Source: Magicicada septendecula
Taxonomy: Eukaryota; Arthropoda; Insecta; Hemiptera; Cicadidae
Assembly (NCBI GenBank): GCA_034769895.1
Contig: CM068373.1
Span: 277,994,658-278,058,657 of the forward strand
Direction of reading: 5' to 3'
Length of the DNA: 64,000 nt
Below are positions 12,411 to 23,469 of the stretch, one piece after another. The translations under genes were made by a program, and so were the position numbers. Under the pieces are notes generated by a model. That model was not told the DNA's origin. It saw only the letters and a list, made by a program, of their open reading frames with translations, and ran no database searches. Every line of letters begins with the position of its first letter. Position 1 is the first letter of the stretch.

Positions 12411-12690
12411 AAGAATTCAGGCTACGGAAATGATATTTTTGCTTTCCATAGCTGGGTATACAAAATTAGATATGAAAAGAAACAATCAAACATAGAGGAA
12501 CTGAAAGTTGAAGAAGTAAACGGAATCTTTCTGGAAATAACACATTAGCAGAAATGGCAGTGACAGATACCCTAAGGTAGTCTTATTGTATCAGCCGAAA
12601 GGGAAGAGAAACCTGGGCAGACCCAATAAGAGATGGTCCGACCAGTTTGGAGCCGGAACAGACTAAACAGTCTAAGCCGTAAAGAAGAAG
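12411..12690 (+). pseudogene. Non-LTR reverse transcriptase tail
   Basis: Forward blocks IQATEMIFLLSIAGYTKLDM, then EELKV, then QPKGKRNLGRPNKRW follow the standard order of the reverse transcriptase C-terminus. There are at least two frameshifts and several stops. The copy ends in GAAGAAGAC near 12684-12692. It is 5' truncated inside the thumb region. Confidence 0.7.
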
Positions 12691-12699
12691 ACGATTTCT

Positions 12700-13880
12700 T
12701 CGTCTTATAGTTAAGAGTATTTTTGGTCCATTTATTTGCTCAAAAAGGCAAATGCGACATAATCTGGTGGAAACACGTCAAATATATTATCCGTTTGTTA
12801 CGTTTGAATTGCAATGGTTCACTATTTGTTACTCTACATGAAATAATAAACTACAGGTCATTACCCTCAACAGAAGAGCTCCGTTTCCACCGTGTGCTTT
12901 AAGTGGAACAAGAAATTTTGTTTGTTCTGATTCTCCGGTAAGCAGGATGGTTGTCTGTCACAATGTTTGTTGAACGCCTTTGCAACAGGAAGCGCAGAAC
13001 AACCGTAGTAACAATTACAAACAGCCTTTTGTCTCTTTACAATGGACGCAGTTTTGTATGCTACCGAGTAAAGTTTATCCAGTGCAGCAGGAATTGTGCT
13101 CCACATTATACAACGTGCTTAGTGACCGCAATAATTGTATTGTATGCATTACTGTACAACTATGAAGATATAGTAGTAGAAGTAGTAGTATTATTTATTT
13201 AGAAAACATAAAATACCAATGCCGGCTGGTGGTTGTTGAAAAAATTTGGGTGTTACAGTTGAGTTGGGTGGTATTAAATTGTTTTATTCTCTGAATAGAA
13301 AATTTCCAAGTCTTCTCCTCTCTAAACAATACACAAAGAAAGCAAAATAATGCAATTTTAGTGTCACACCCACATAACCACGAATATTTATTGTATAAAC
13401 CTTTTTTCAATTTACGATTAAACATTTTGTTACCCGATTTTACACTTTGATTAAAATTTGAAAGGTCTAACGTAGGCCTACCTACTCTCTTAATTTTAAT
13501 TTTTTCCTCAATGTAAATTGAACAGCGTCTTCTTTAAGTTTTCGACAGAATTCATCGCGTTCTAACAGTTAAATATAATAAATATTTTACACTATGACAC
13601 CTTAATCTTTTATATTTACTATTATTTACATTTAACGATGAGCTGAACTGATACTTAACTGGGACTAACAAACGAACTTCACAAAAAATTCGACCAACAT
13701 TAATGAACTCAACTATCATAACAACATAACCTTACAAATTCCAATCTGGCGCACTACGCGTTATGTACCAACAAACAGACTGGTAGCGCCGTGACGTACA
13801 AGCGGGGTTTGTAGTCCCTAATCATACCAAGCGAGCCTATATCGTTGTTATAGGAACACCCGAGGCTAGCCAGCTAGAGC
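12700..13880. other. No gene recognised
   Basis: Short frames only. A phrase at 12860-13130 is open on both strands for 60-80 codons but matches nothing I know. Confidence 0.45.
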
Positions 13881-13900
13881 ACTACTCCATTGTATTTCCC

Positions 13901-13945
13901 AATATAAAAAGCGCGTCACAGTTGGTGCATACACCGCGGGACGAG
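13901..13945 (+). promoter_or_regulatory. Candidate TATA-containing promoter
   Basis: AATATAAAAAGCGCG with TATAAAA at 13903-13909 follows a GC-richer stretch (13745-13900). No coding sequence is seen downstream, and a repeat family begins at about 14105. It could be a retroelement promoter. Confidence 0.25.
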
Positions 13946-14104
13946 CGTGTACGGTTTTTAGTATTGCTCTTGGCTTTTCAATCGGCAAATGATTAATTAC
14001 GATGATTCAGCTTGAAAACACTATTATTAGTTATTGTTTTATTCACAATTCTATAATCTAAAATACAATTCGTGATCAGAAGATGTTCAAAAAAAACTTT
14101 CGTA

Positions 14105-14345
14105 AATTTTGCGGATTGAGAACTTCATATGGTGCCCGGATCCCTTTTCGTACACCTCGCACTCCTAGTAGTATGAAAAAAACAGTGTTGCCAGGCCATT
14201 GAAAGCTTTTTTCCCACACAGCTACCCAAAAGTTCCCCACTGTCACAAATATGTGTGCTTTAGCAAAGCGGGATATTTTTAAAGAATGTGAGCATGTTCT
14301 AAATATTTGAATGCTACCAAAAGAATAACGTAAATGTTAAAAATA
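14105..14345. repeat. Unclassified interspersed repeat, copy 1
   Basis: Shares an ordered set of phrases with 24600-24880: GAGAACTTCATATG, then TTGCCAGGC, then TTTTTCCCACA, then TGTGAGCAT, then AAGAATAACGTAAAT. There is no coding capacity or clear termini. The family is unknown to me. Confidence 0.6.
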
Positions 14346-14750
14346 ATTGTATTCTTCGAATAACCTGTTTGTCGTTTAATCATATCTGATGACAAAATGT
14401 TTTATGTTTATTGACTTCAGGACCGCAACAAGAGAGCAGCATTTCGATTATTTCTTTCATCTTAGTGTGTCACGTTACATTAGAGTTAACTTCAGCTCGA
14501 CTACCCGTGGAATGGAATGGGATAGAATTCTTTATAGCCTAGTCATTCTACTTTAAATAAAGTATTGTAATTGACCAATTTATTGTTAAAATGCTTGCAT
14601 TACAGTTTCAGTTATTGCACGTTTGATAAATTGAATATTTTAGTTTGATTTCCCAACAGGTCCGCGAACCGGGCCGCACGTACAAGGTAATCTAATATTA
14701 ACTTAAAAATTTTTACCTTGTATAATCCACTAGGCGATCTCAGTTTTTTA

Positions 14751-14793
14751 CATACAACATGTTTCGGGGACTAAATCCCCATCTTCAGGTACA
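14751..14793 (-). ncRNA. Hammerhead-ribozyme-like motif, left arm
   Basis: Mirror copy of the motif at 14812-14854: core CTGAAGA at 14782-14788, GAAAC at 14761-14765, identical helices. See that entry for the fold. Confidence 0.6.
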
Positions 14794-14811
14794 GTAAAAA
14801 AAATGTTTTAC

Positions 14812-14854
14812 TGTACCTGAAGATGGGGATTTAGTCCCCGAAACATGTTGTATG
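14812..14854 (+). ncRNA. Hammerhead-ribozyme-like motif, right arm
   Basis: Helix I TGTAC (14812-14816) pairs with GTATG (14850-14854) by five pairs, two of them G-U. Core CTGAAGA is at 14817-14823. One unpaired T precedes helix II GGGGA/TCCCC (14825-14829 with 14835-14839). Then GAA, then the self-complementary helix III ACATGT (14843-14848), then H17 = T, giving a GUU cleavage triplet. Because helix III is a palindrome with no loop, it could form properly only between two RNA copies. The extra T at the base of helix II departs from the textbook core. Confidence 0.6.
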
Positions 14855-15183
14855 TAAAAAACTGAGATCGCCTAGTGGATTATACAAGGTAAAAATTTTT
14901 AAGTTAATCATAATAGCGATCTGGAGACTGCAAAAAAAAATGTAATCTAATATTTTAAACACGAGGAAAACTGCCACGAAACGCGAACAAAACATTCAAT
15001 CAAACCGCAGACCCCAAAACTGCCATTGCAAATATTCAACAACTGTTGCTTGAATTTTATCAATTTATGTCTGACAAAAACGTAAAACATGTCGATTCTG
15101 TATATTTGATGTAAAAAAAAAAACATTGTACCTTTGAATTTGGCTGTTACAGCGTTTAGCATTTGCGTGTAACGTATAGGCTA

Positions 15184-15208
15184 CCACACACACACACACA
15201 CACACACA
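15184..15208. repeat. (CA)n microsatellite
   Basis: Short CA repeat. Confidence 0.9.
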
Positions 15209-15246
15209 AACGTGTAATTCTGTTATATTTGTGTACGGGTGTGCTG

Positions 15247-15247
<1 letters not shown>

Positions 15248-15330
<83 letters not shown>
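15248..15330. repeat. (GA)n microsatellite
   Basis: About 83 bases of perfect GA dinucleotide. Confidence 0.95.
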
Positions 15331-15334
<4 letters not shown>

Positions 15335-15335
<1 letters not shown>

Positions 15336-15800
15336 AAAACAGACACAATAGGCAGATGAATAGTCTACAATAAAGAGAATGTAATGTTGTTACATGAATC
15401 GCATGGATTGTGACATTATAACAATAGGATAATCAAAAAACACCAGAGACATTGATAGTAATAAATTTGTATTAACACTTCTACAAGGCAACTGACATAG
15501 GTTTTAGCGAGTTCCAGAGCGGTTGTAACTACAGAATTCTTCTCTACACGTCTTCTAGAAAGTGGCAGACTTTTCTTGAACCTCAGTGGGGCATAAATAA
15601 GCATGCAGAAGCATGCATAAATTCAGTTTCGGACCTGAAATATTAGAGTGCGTTTTGGAGTGATTATTATTGCAATTTGCGGTTTAGTTGCGTTACTAAA
15701 GTGCTTGTTGAGTTACTTATACGACACTGGAATAAGGTGAGACTTATTGTTTGTGTGTGTTGAACCATCTTTATTTTGAAAAATTGTATAAGCGTCTATT
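15335..15800. other. No gene recognised
   Basis: Unremarkable AT-rich DNA between a GA microsatellite and a retroelement tail. Confidence 0.45.
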
Positions 15801-15804
15801 TGTT

Positions 15805-16430
15805 TACTTCATCATCATCTTCACAACACGACATAGGCTAGGTGATGCCTGTTCCGCCTTCAAAAATCTTCCAGCCTTTTCTTCCTGGTACTACCCGCAC
15901 ACCTGTGTCCTATAGGTTTGTATGTCCAGACTTGTTTCGCCAGTCTGGAATGTGAGATTCTTTCTTAGGTTCTTTCCACCGTTGTTTGTAATTTTTTAAT
16001 TTTTCATTCAAGTTAAAAACATGTATCTCTTCTCTTATGGCCCCATTTCTTATACGGTCAAGTTCAGAACACCTTTTAACTCCTCTTAAGAATGCCATTT
16101 CCGAGGCATGTATTTTACTGTCTTGTTTCTTGGTTGTTGCCCATAATTCATACCCATACCTTTGTAGAACTTTAATTTTGTATCTCGTTGTGCCTTGTTT
16201 CTGAAAATACGGTTGATTGTCCCATAGACCATCTGGATCTTACCCAACTTAACACCAACATCATAATTTCTATCGTAGCCAACGTCATGTCCAAATTAAT
16301 TAAAATGTCTCACATGTTCTAAAATTTGACTATCAATCATTTTTGTACTTATTGTTTTCTTGCCTCGAAATGCCATTACCTTTGTTTTTATAACGGAGAT
16401 GTTCATTTTGTATTGTTTTCAAATCTGATG
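15805..16430 (-). pseudogene. 3' end of a non-LTR retrotransposon (family A), copy 2
   Basis: The minus strand gives, in order, KTKVMAFRGKKTISTK, LEHVRHFN, KLGKIQMVYGTINRIFRNK, KLKFYK, then in another frame AFLRGVKRCSELDRIRN and VFNLNEKLKNYKQRWKE. These are the thumb and C-terminal blocks of a reverse transcriptase. The frame has at least three breaks. The 3' end carries GGCGGAACAGGCATCACC and a (GAT)n tail at 15809-15820. It is the best-preserved of the three family A copies. Confidence 0.75.
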
Positions 16431-17256
16431 AACAACTGTAATTAAACTTCTAATTAGCGACTTCGTCTGGTGTCACTTATTCTGTTTCCACTGTACATCA
16501 CGACTATCCGAGTGACCGGCGTAACATGTCCTTCAGACGAAGTATTGGTTACATTCTGAAATATTGGATTCTTTTTTTTTAATGACGTGACGTCATTCTG
16601 TCATATAACATTGTATTTACACATAAATTTGTAAAACATTATTTGTCACCTAAAACATTACTTGTTACCTGATAATAAAAAAATCATTAATAAAAATGGC
16701 AGTAACAAAATATTGTTTCGCGCTTAATTATCAACAAAACTATGAAGTACAAACATTTTGATAATTACAGAGTTTAATTGTAAACGCAGCACTAGATTCC
16801 TGCATGACATGTACCTAATTTTATGTAGGCCTACATGACAATTGTCTCAGTAGTAATTTATGTTACACCGATATTATGTCGGACCGTTAATAGGCTGCTA
16901 GTTATGTGGGCGGTAAAATGAAATTCTGTTGCCCGACGATAATAAAATTTGTTGCAATTAACAGCTCGTTTATTGACAACATACCTAACCGGATGCACGT
17001 AAACGAAACAGAAATTTGTCTATCCGGTTGACCATAATGTCGCTAATTTTATTTTGTTATTCATTAGAGCGAGTTCATACCGTTCCAATCGCAATAACGT
17101 GGTCTTTTGTAGGTCTTATAGTGAACAGAAATTTGTTTGGAAACAAACGTTTATAATTTGACAGAAATTGTCTGACACGTAATTTCGTTAACAAATTTTT
17201 TTACGACTGTACAAAGCGCGTCATTGAATCATTCTCTGCTTCTCATAACATTTTTA
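16430..17256. other. No gene recognised
   Basis: AT-rich DNA. A GC-richer phrase at 16460-16530 (GTCTGGTGTCACTT, TCCGAGTGACCGGCG) is unexplained. Confidence 0.4.
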
Positions 17257-20200
17257 AGGCTCCCCCACACAGAGGCGATACGGAAGTCGAAACGATGTCT
17301 TATTACAGTGCGGTAAATGAAGGTCACCACGCACGTGCGGGATACCGAGGAGCGCGGTATTTTTGTACTCGGAATGTCGCTTCGGTATTTCGGTCTACCG
17401 AGCGAGATCGGTACACCACACGGATTACCGTGCGGTAGGTACTTGAATTCGTCTTTTTAGAAAGAAGTTCTACTTCTGTCAATCACTCTTGATAAAAATG
17501 AAAATGAATCCGCTTAAGTACTTAACTTGGACTAATTTTGTATACCTTTCCTTCTCTATAGAATAATAAATTTTACAATTTAATAAATACGTTTAAGTAA
17601 ATGAAGATTTTTACAAAGTCGTTATAAGTTCCATTAAGTTATGTTGATATACGGCGTTGCCACGTCTAAATATTTTTGGGGGGGGGGAGATTGAACATAA
17701 AAATTTCGGAAGATAACTAAAAATCTCGGAAGTTGTTTTGATAAATCACAAAAAAACTGTAATAGTTTATACGAATAAGTAAGTTAATATACGGTAATAA
17801 AATTTCAGAATTTATTTTGATAAATCACAAAAGAAATTGTAATGGATTAAACGAATAAATAAATTAATATACGGGAAGAGAAGAGAATTTTCACTCACCA
17901 ACGTCGTGTCATCTTCTAAGTTTTTTCTTCACGTTCTTCCTCGCCAGTAATGTAAGGTACAAAAGATACTGTTGTTCATCAAACTTATAAACTTCTCGCC
18001 AACTTTGAAATTGTAGCAGGATACAGATTTTATATTTCTTTTGTAATACAAAAGTCCTGAGACAGTTTGGATGCTCAATCTATTTCTAATTTTATTTTTT
18101 TTTACCGTTTATAGTAAAAAAAATAAACCTGTCACCATTGGAGGATGAATGGGGTAAACACAAAAGTGACTTCGTCAGGTTAGACAGCTAAATAATATAA
18201 CAAAACGGGTTTTACCCTATTTATTCCTCACGTTGTTGTAAGCGTCAATTTGTAACACTTTTTAAAATGTGTATTGTTTTTTTATTAAGCCCAAGTGGTT
18301 TGCACCCATCTGTAATATACTTATTAATTCTATTTCTATTATAAATAAAACACATTGAATGGTATCTGGTAGTAGTAATAATAATAATAATATTGTAATT
18401 TTTATTCAAAATTTATATAGTCCATTTACTGTAACTATTAATATGACTCAGGAAATCTCAGGGTCGATTCTCTTCTCTTTTATATTAATATTATTTTAAG
18501 GTCCTTTTGGCTGATATAAAAGATTCAGTTATTATAAAGAAAAAACAAGTACAGAAAGTACATTACATTACAAAACAAGATAATAATGAAATAATATAAA
18601 ATTAATGTTAATTATAATAATATATATACGTTACACAATGTTTATCAGTTCAGTTCAGTTTCACACAGGCTCCTGGTATCAGTGATGAAAATTTCCAATG
18701 TCTTCAGTTTGTTTATATTATTCAAATGAAGAAATCCACTTCTTTTGTGATCAATAAATGTTATATCTTGTCATTTCATTTATCTGAAGCCTCCTGGTGG
18801 AATATAATGATTGAAGTCTAGTGTTTCTGTTATTAAGTTAATTTAAGTGTAGTTGTTCTTCAATTGTAAATTGTTTTCATTTAAAGGTTAGTTTTTTCCA
18901 TAACTTTATTCGTTTTTTTTAAAATTTGATGTTCTTTTCTGGTTGTTGGCTCAGTAATGTTTAAAAACTGATTTGTTTCTGCTGTTTCTTTATTTACTCA
19001 AATTTTACATTCTGTTACAGGTTGATATAGTGTTTCTTGCTTTGTATTATATTGTGTTTTAATAGGATTCATATTTTTTCTTGTATAAATATTTAGCTTT
19101 TTTCAAAATTCAACTCAACTCTCCTTTTTGTTTTTTTACTATAATAATCATAAATTCTTTTTCTTTCTTTCGGTTTCCTGGATAAATTACTCTGGTCATA
19201 TTTGTTCAAATTGAGATTTAGTTGTCGTAGGATATTATTTTTATATAATACATTATTTTACCTTTTATGTACAAGTTGCTTTTTAGTTATTACATCATAA
19301 TACTTAATACAATTTACATATTATTTTATCTGACAAAACTATGAACAATTTTAATACCAAATATTATAGTTATTTGTAATTTGACAAACATTTTGAAGAA
19401 TTTACTATTTACTGAACATAATGATCTAGGCCTATGTTTGACTGATTATATTTTTATGTTGGAAGACTCATAATCGATCCTGCTTACACTTGTTTTCTAT
19501 TAATTAACTTCTTTAAATATAAACAAACTATTAGTTAACAATTATATTCAAATTACTATAATTCCCTTTAGGGCTTAACTGAATGCACACTTTTAAACCA
19601 TTGTCTGTGTGATCAATACCTATTAAACTTATATAACACAAACATTAATAAAGAAAAAACTAAATGTTAATGTCTGTATCATCCGCTACTATGGATTAGT
19701 AATTCATTTCTTTAAATAATTGTTTATAATTAATAAACTCACAGTTATTCTTACTTGAACACCAACGTATTTCACATCCTCTTACCAAGTAATCACACTT
19801 GTCTTATATTACATTTGTATCACATCTTAATTACATTTTACATTTATCTCTAAATCTGTATCGTACTTTATGTGCCGTTCTATTTGATTTATTCATTATT
19901 TATTAAATTTATCATCATTAGTTATTTGTTTATGGACTACTCCAAATCTAACTGGGTACTGTCTATATAGTATAGTAAGTTGTCATAGTAATGTCTGTTG
20001 TAGGACTTTTGGTTTTTAATTAGGTTCACAATTTATTTATTACTGTTTCTTCTTTCAAATTACTTTGATTTTGATTTGTTTAGATAAATTGTTGTTATTG
20101 CTTGCTGATGTCTTCAATAGTTGAGGTGTATGATATTATGGTATTAATATTGCTTGGTGATAAGATTGATATTTATTAAACAAATTCTTCATTATTATAG

Positions 20201-21345
20201 GCAAATTGAAACCTACCTTTCTTATCAATACCAATTATTTTCTTCTTTATTTCTGGAGTTTATTTATTTGTATTGGTGGCTTTAACGAATTGTAATTCTT
20301 GAGTTTTCTTTTGGTTCATTGTATATTTTATTTATATATTCCATTCTTTTATTAAAATTGATTCCATACTAATGTTAAATGATTCCCCCTATATTAATAT
20401 GGTATTATGAATGAATATCGGCGTTGAGTGGCCTTTTTACGTCCAATTGCTTATCCGTACATTGACATACCTGGTACAGTGCACTTTGGCTGCTGCCCAT
20501 AAAATAATTCTAGAGTGACGCCTTACCTTTCTACACTCTATAAATAAAATAATAAAAAATCTTATATCATTATACACACCATTGGAATCTTTTATCTTCT
20601 GAATATTTTTTCTTATTCTACCTTGCCTTCCAATAACTCCATTTATTTATATTATATTCAATATTACTGTTGGTATATTTCTTAAGTAGATTTCTTTCTC
20701 TTTTATATAACTTCACTTCACAGTTCAATGATTTATTAGCCTTAATGTCATTCACCTTTGTTATTCAATACCTCTTGTAATATAGTAGTTTTACTTATCC
20801 TTCTATTATTCTATCTGTTTTTATACTGCAACTCTTCTTCAGCAAGTTCATTTTCTAATCAGTTTATTAAATTTCTCTTAGGCCTGTTGTCATTAATATT
20901 GCGCCCCATTATTATTATTATACTATTAAATGTATTATTTATGCTTGATTTAAATAAGATGTGCTTATTTCTTTTAGCATTTTGGTATTATTTATTTAGT
21001 TTGAACATCATTATTCTTTTTTCTTTCTTTTCCAAAATCTCTTTCCATAATTATTTGATAAGATGTATTTATTACTTTTAGAATTTTGGTGTCGTTACAA
21101 TAAATATCAAATTCGTTTTATCTGGAATATTAAGAATGTTCAGATCTTCCGAAATTTTGGAGTACCTGACAACTCTTCAGTCTATACGTGACTCGGGGGG
21201 GGGGGGGGTGCGGTAAACGGTACTCGGTACAGCACATATGTGTCAAGGGCAGCTGTGTTTCCGAATGTACTGAGTGTCGCCCTAGTGTCGGTAAGGAGCG
21301 GTAATCTTACCGAGTAGCGTACCGGCCTGTAGACCCCATTCACAC
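17257..21345. mobile_element. Possible large non-autonomous DNA transposon, AT-rich core
   Basis: Two GC-richer borders (17257-17445 and 21195-21345) are both crowded with short GGTA, TACCG and CCGAG words in both orientations. The phrase AAAATTTCGGAAGAT is found inverted just inside each (near 17701 and 21145). The 3.7 kb between is very AT-rich with no convincing gene. Subterminal repeat clusters are typical of some cut-and-paste elements. I cannot define exact terminal inverted repeats or a target duplication, and a nested LTR-like segment (about 18394-21099, starting TGTAA and ending GTTACA) is possible. Confidence 0.3.
17725..17880. repeat. Imperfect tandem repeat, two units of ~88 bp
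   Basis: The phrases TTTTGATAAATCACAAAA, GTAATAGTTTATACGAATAA and TTAATATACGG recur about 88 bases apart with scattered changes. Confidence 0.7.
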
Positions 21346-21858
21346 TAGCGGTGTTTTTGCAGAGCGAAACAGGTTTGCAAATGCGAAACAATACAGGGTT
21401 ATAATTATCTGTTCCAATAATTTCTACCATGATTTTGTACATTATTGTTTATATTTTATTCGTTATTTCTGCAACTTGTGGCCATCCGAGCTGTGTGATG
21501 CAGTTCTCATTTGGGCTAGACGTTTCATTTTTGAGGAATTACAATTTTCGTTTTTTCATCTCCAAGCGCAGTACCGTACTTTATACAGTTTCCTCATAAC
21601 ACGTAAACGTATCTCAATAGTCCCAATGTTAAAAGTGAAAATGAATTTTTTTTGTAATTACTTATTATGTTACAGTACCGGTAATTGCAGTGATGCACCC
21701 ATAATGCAGTATGTTAGAATTGTGACGATGGTATGCAATTCTTCTAAAAGCAGTCTGGTACAATGGTATCTTAGGCTCTCATGTTCGGCGTCAACTCTGT
21801 TGAAAATCGATTGACAACTCTCCGGGCTATTAGGCCGTGCTCCACTACTGCCGCGTAG

Positions 21859-21900
21859 AACACACGTTTCGGCCCCACTGTTGGAGGCCATATTCAGTGT
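21859..21900 (-). ncRNA. Hammerhead-like motif, left arm (degenerate core)
   Basis: On the minus strand: helix I ACA/TGT, core CTGAATA (G8 lost), helix II GGCCTC with GGGGCC (six pairs, one G-U), GAAAC, helix III ACGTGT able to self-pair, and H17 = G, which is not a cleavable base. The fold is kept but catalysis is unlikely. Confidence 0.45.
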
Positions 21901-21995
21901 AAACGACTCAGGTTACTAGAACGGTCTTCATCAAAAGATTCTTTGGCACAGTACTGTGGTTAACTGACGAAGACCGTTTTAGTTACCTGAGTCGT

Positions 21996-22040
21996 TTACA
22001 TTGAAGATGACCTCTATCAGCGAGGCCGAAACGTCTGTTT
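21996..22040 (+). ncRNA. Hammerhead-like motif, right arm (degenerate)
   Basis: Core TTGAAGA (C3 changed), hairpin with CCTC/GAGG, then CCGAAACGTC. Helix I is weak. Confidence 0.4.
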
Positions 22041-22113
22041 ATGCGGCAGTAGTGCCCCACGGTCTAATAGCCCGGAGAGTTGTCAATCGATTTTCAACAG
22101 AGTCTGTTACAAT

Positions 22114-22530
22114 TTTTGAACCATACGGTTTTCAAATAGTTATTTAGTACATTCAATCGCATATATATGTTTCATCTCCTTTATATGCTCTTGAATGATT
22201 GGTATACATAACTCTGTTCCCGGCAACTGTGAAGACGCAATCTTGTAGCCTATGTATTATTTCTTTTCCAGGTAAGAGCATCTTATAATTTCGGTTTTCT
22301 AAATGTGAGTTTGTCATCGCACTTTAGTTACGGTATGTTACACTACATAGACTGCTCAAGCACAGTAAACCTAGTAGCAATACCTTCACTCCCTGTTCTG
22401 TTGGAGCAAACCCGTACAGTGGAAGTCGTTGCATCCACTTCTAAGTCGTCGGGGGCTACTTCTCTGGGATGTTGCGAGCTGCCTCCTCCATTCTTCTCCA
22501 CCCTGGCGCACGCTGCTTCAGGGGCGCGGG
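22114..22530. other. No gene recognised
   Basis: A GC-rich patch at 22430-22550 precedes the MITE. The 84-codon frame across it has no family resemblance. Confidence 0.4.
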
Positions 22531-22533
22531 CTC

Positions 22534-22909
22534 CAGGGGCAAATTTACGGGGGGACTAACGGGATCGCAATCCACCAAAGGGCTGAAAACATTTGACGAA
22601 TTTTGTTAATCTCTTAATTTTTAGACCATTTTATTACACTTTCAAACTGTGTACTCCACAGCAGTTGCGTATACGTTTGAAATATGAAATACAGGAAAAT
22701 CAATCCAATCAATAAGTGTCTTATAAACAACGTTTCAATAAGGCTTATTACCGTTTATTTGAAGAGGATTAATCTGAGGATGTTATCACACGTTTTTAAA
22801 CTACTTTAAAGATAGTAATGTTGATTAGTCATAAATTGTTATTTCTTTTCTATGAAGACGACTCGACCGGATGCCCCCCTCAGCAGACCAAATTCTAGAT
22901 ATGCCACTG
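22534..22909 (-). mobile_element. MITE-like repeat, copy 2
   Basis: The left end starts CAGGGGCAAATTTACGG; the right end, read inward on the minus strand, starts CAGTGGCATATCTAGAATTT. This gives an imperfect terminal inverted repeat of CAGtGGC.tATcTA type. It is 376 bp with no coding capacity. The interior is shared with the copy at 57954-58377 (TTTTGTTAAT.TCTTAATTTTTAG and TTAAAGATAGTAAT). Confidence 0.6.
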
Positions 22910-23265
22910 GCGGGGTTATCCGATTCGTTTTGTAAGTAGTGAGTCTGAACCGTTATATAGATTTCTTAATTCTTGGTTGGTCCTACACCTATACATATGC
23001 CCTCATTTACTGATCCATAGATTCTTCGGACACTTGTACAAATGATACCACTCCACGTACTGAGCTTCACTGTCAGATCAATCGTGGTTACACATTAGGC
23101 AGTCATCGTTCGTCAGTCACCGGATTTTAATTTCGTACTTTCAATATTTTAAGTTTTGAGATTTAGGAGGATAGTAACGGTCACAGTATTACCTTCCCGT
23201 TAAGATGCCCCCTCTATTTCTGTCTGACTGTTTGTCTGCTGTCTCTGTCATTGTCTGTCTGTCTG

Positions 23266-23271
<6 letters not shown>

Positions 23272-23345
<74 letters not shown>
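23272..23345. repeat. (CT)n microsatellite
   Basis: About 74 bases of CT, preceded by (CTGT)n from 23221. Confidence 0.95.
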
Positions 23346-23351
<6 letters not shown>

Positions 23352-23469
23352 TCTCATCCTCACCCTTTCTCTCATTCTTTCTCTTTCCTTCCCTTCCCTC
23401 TGTTTAAAAAGTAACAGATTACTTCTAGACAGTTAGGCTTTTAATTAACAAATGAATATAAGTAAAATA

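Larger units (their letters stand above)
14687..14954. mobile_element. Tiny palindromic hammerhead element with 13 bp target duplication
   Basis: A perfect inverted repeat (arms 14698-14799 and 14806-14907, 102 bases each, spacer AAAATG) is followed by a 34-base tail ending in an A run. The unit is flanked by the direct repeat GTAATCTAATATT at 14687-14699 and 14942-14954. Each arm holds one hammerhead-like motif. Element body is about 14700-14941 (242 bp). It has no protein, so any mobility would be in trans. The flank length fits target-primed insertion as used by Penelope-like and non-LTR elements. The perfect arms imply a recent origin or gene-conversion-like correction between arms. Confidence 0.7.
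21752..22113. mobile_element. Palindromic hammerhead-like element, ~336 bp
   Basis: Inverted arms (outer phrase GTTGAAAATCGATTGACA near 21797 and its complement near 22081; inner phrase around GTTAACCTGAGTCG type near 21910 and 21985) surround a short centre. The unit is flanked by AGTCTGGTACAAT (21752-21764) and AGTCTGTTACAAT (22101-22113), a 13 bp candidate target duplication with one mismatch. The arms have diverged, so it is older than the element at 14.7 kb. No protein is encoded. Confidence 0.55.

Noticed and set aside
20758-21081. 107-codon Leu/Ile/Phe-rich frame resembling a membrane protein
   Set aside because: Composition is what random AT-rich DNA gives; no conserved blocks.
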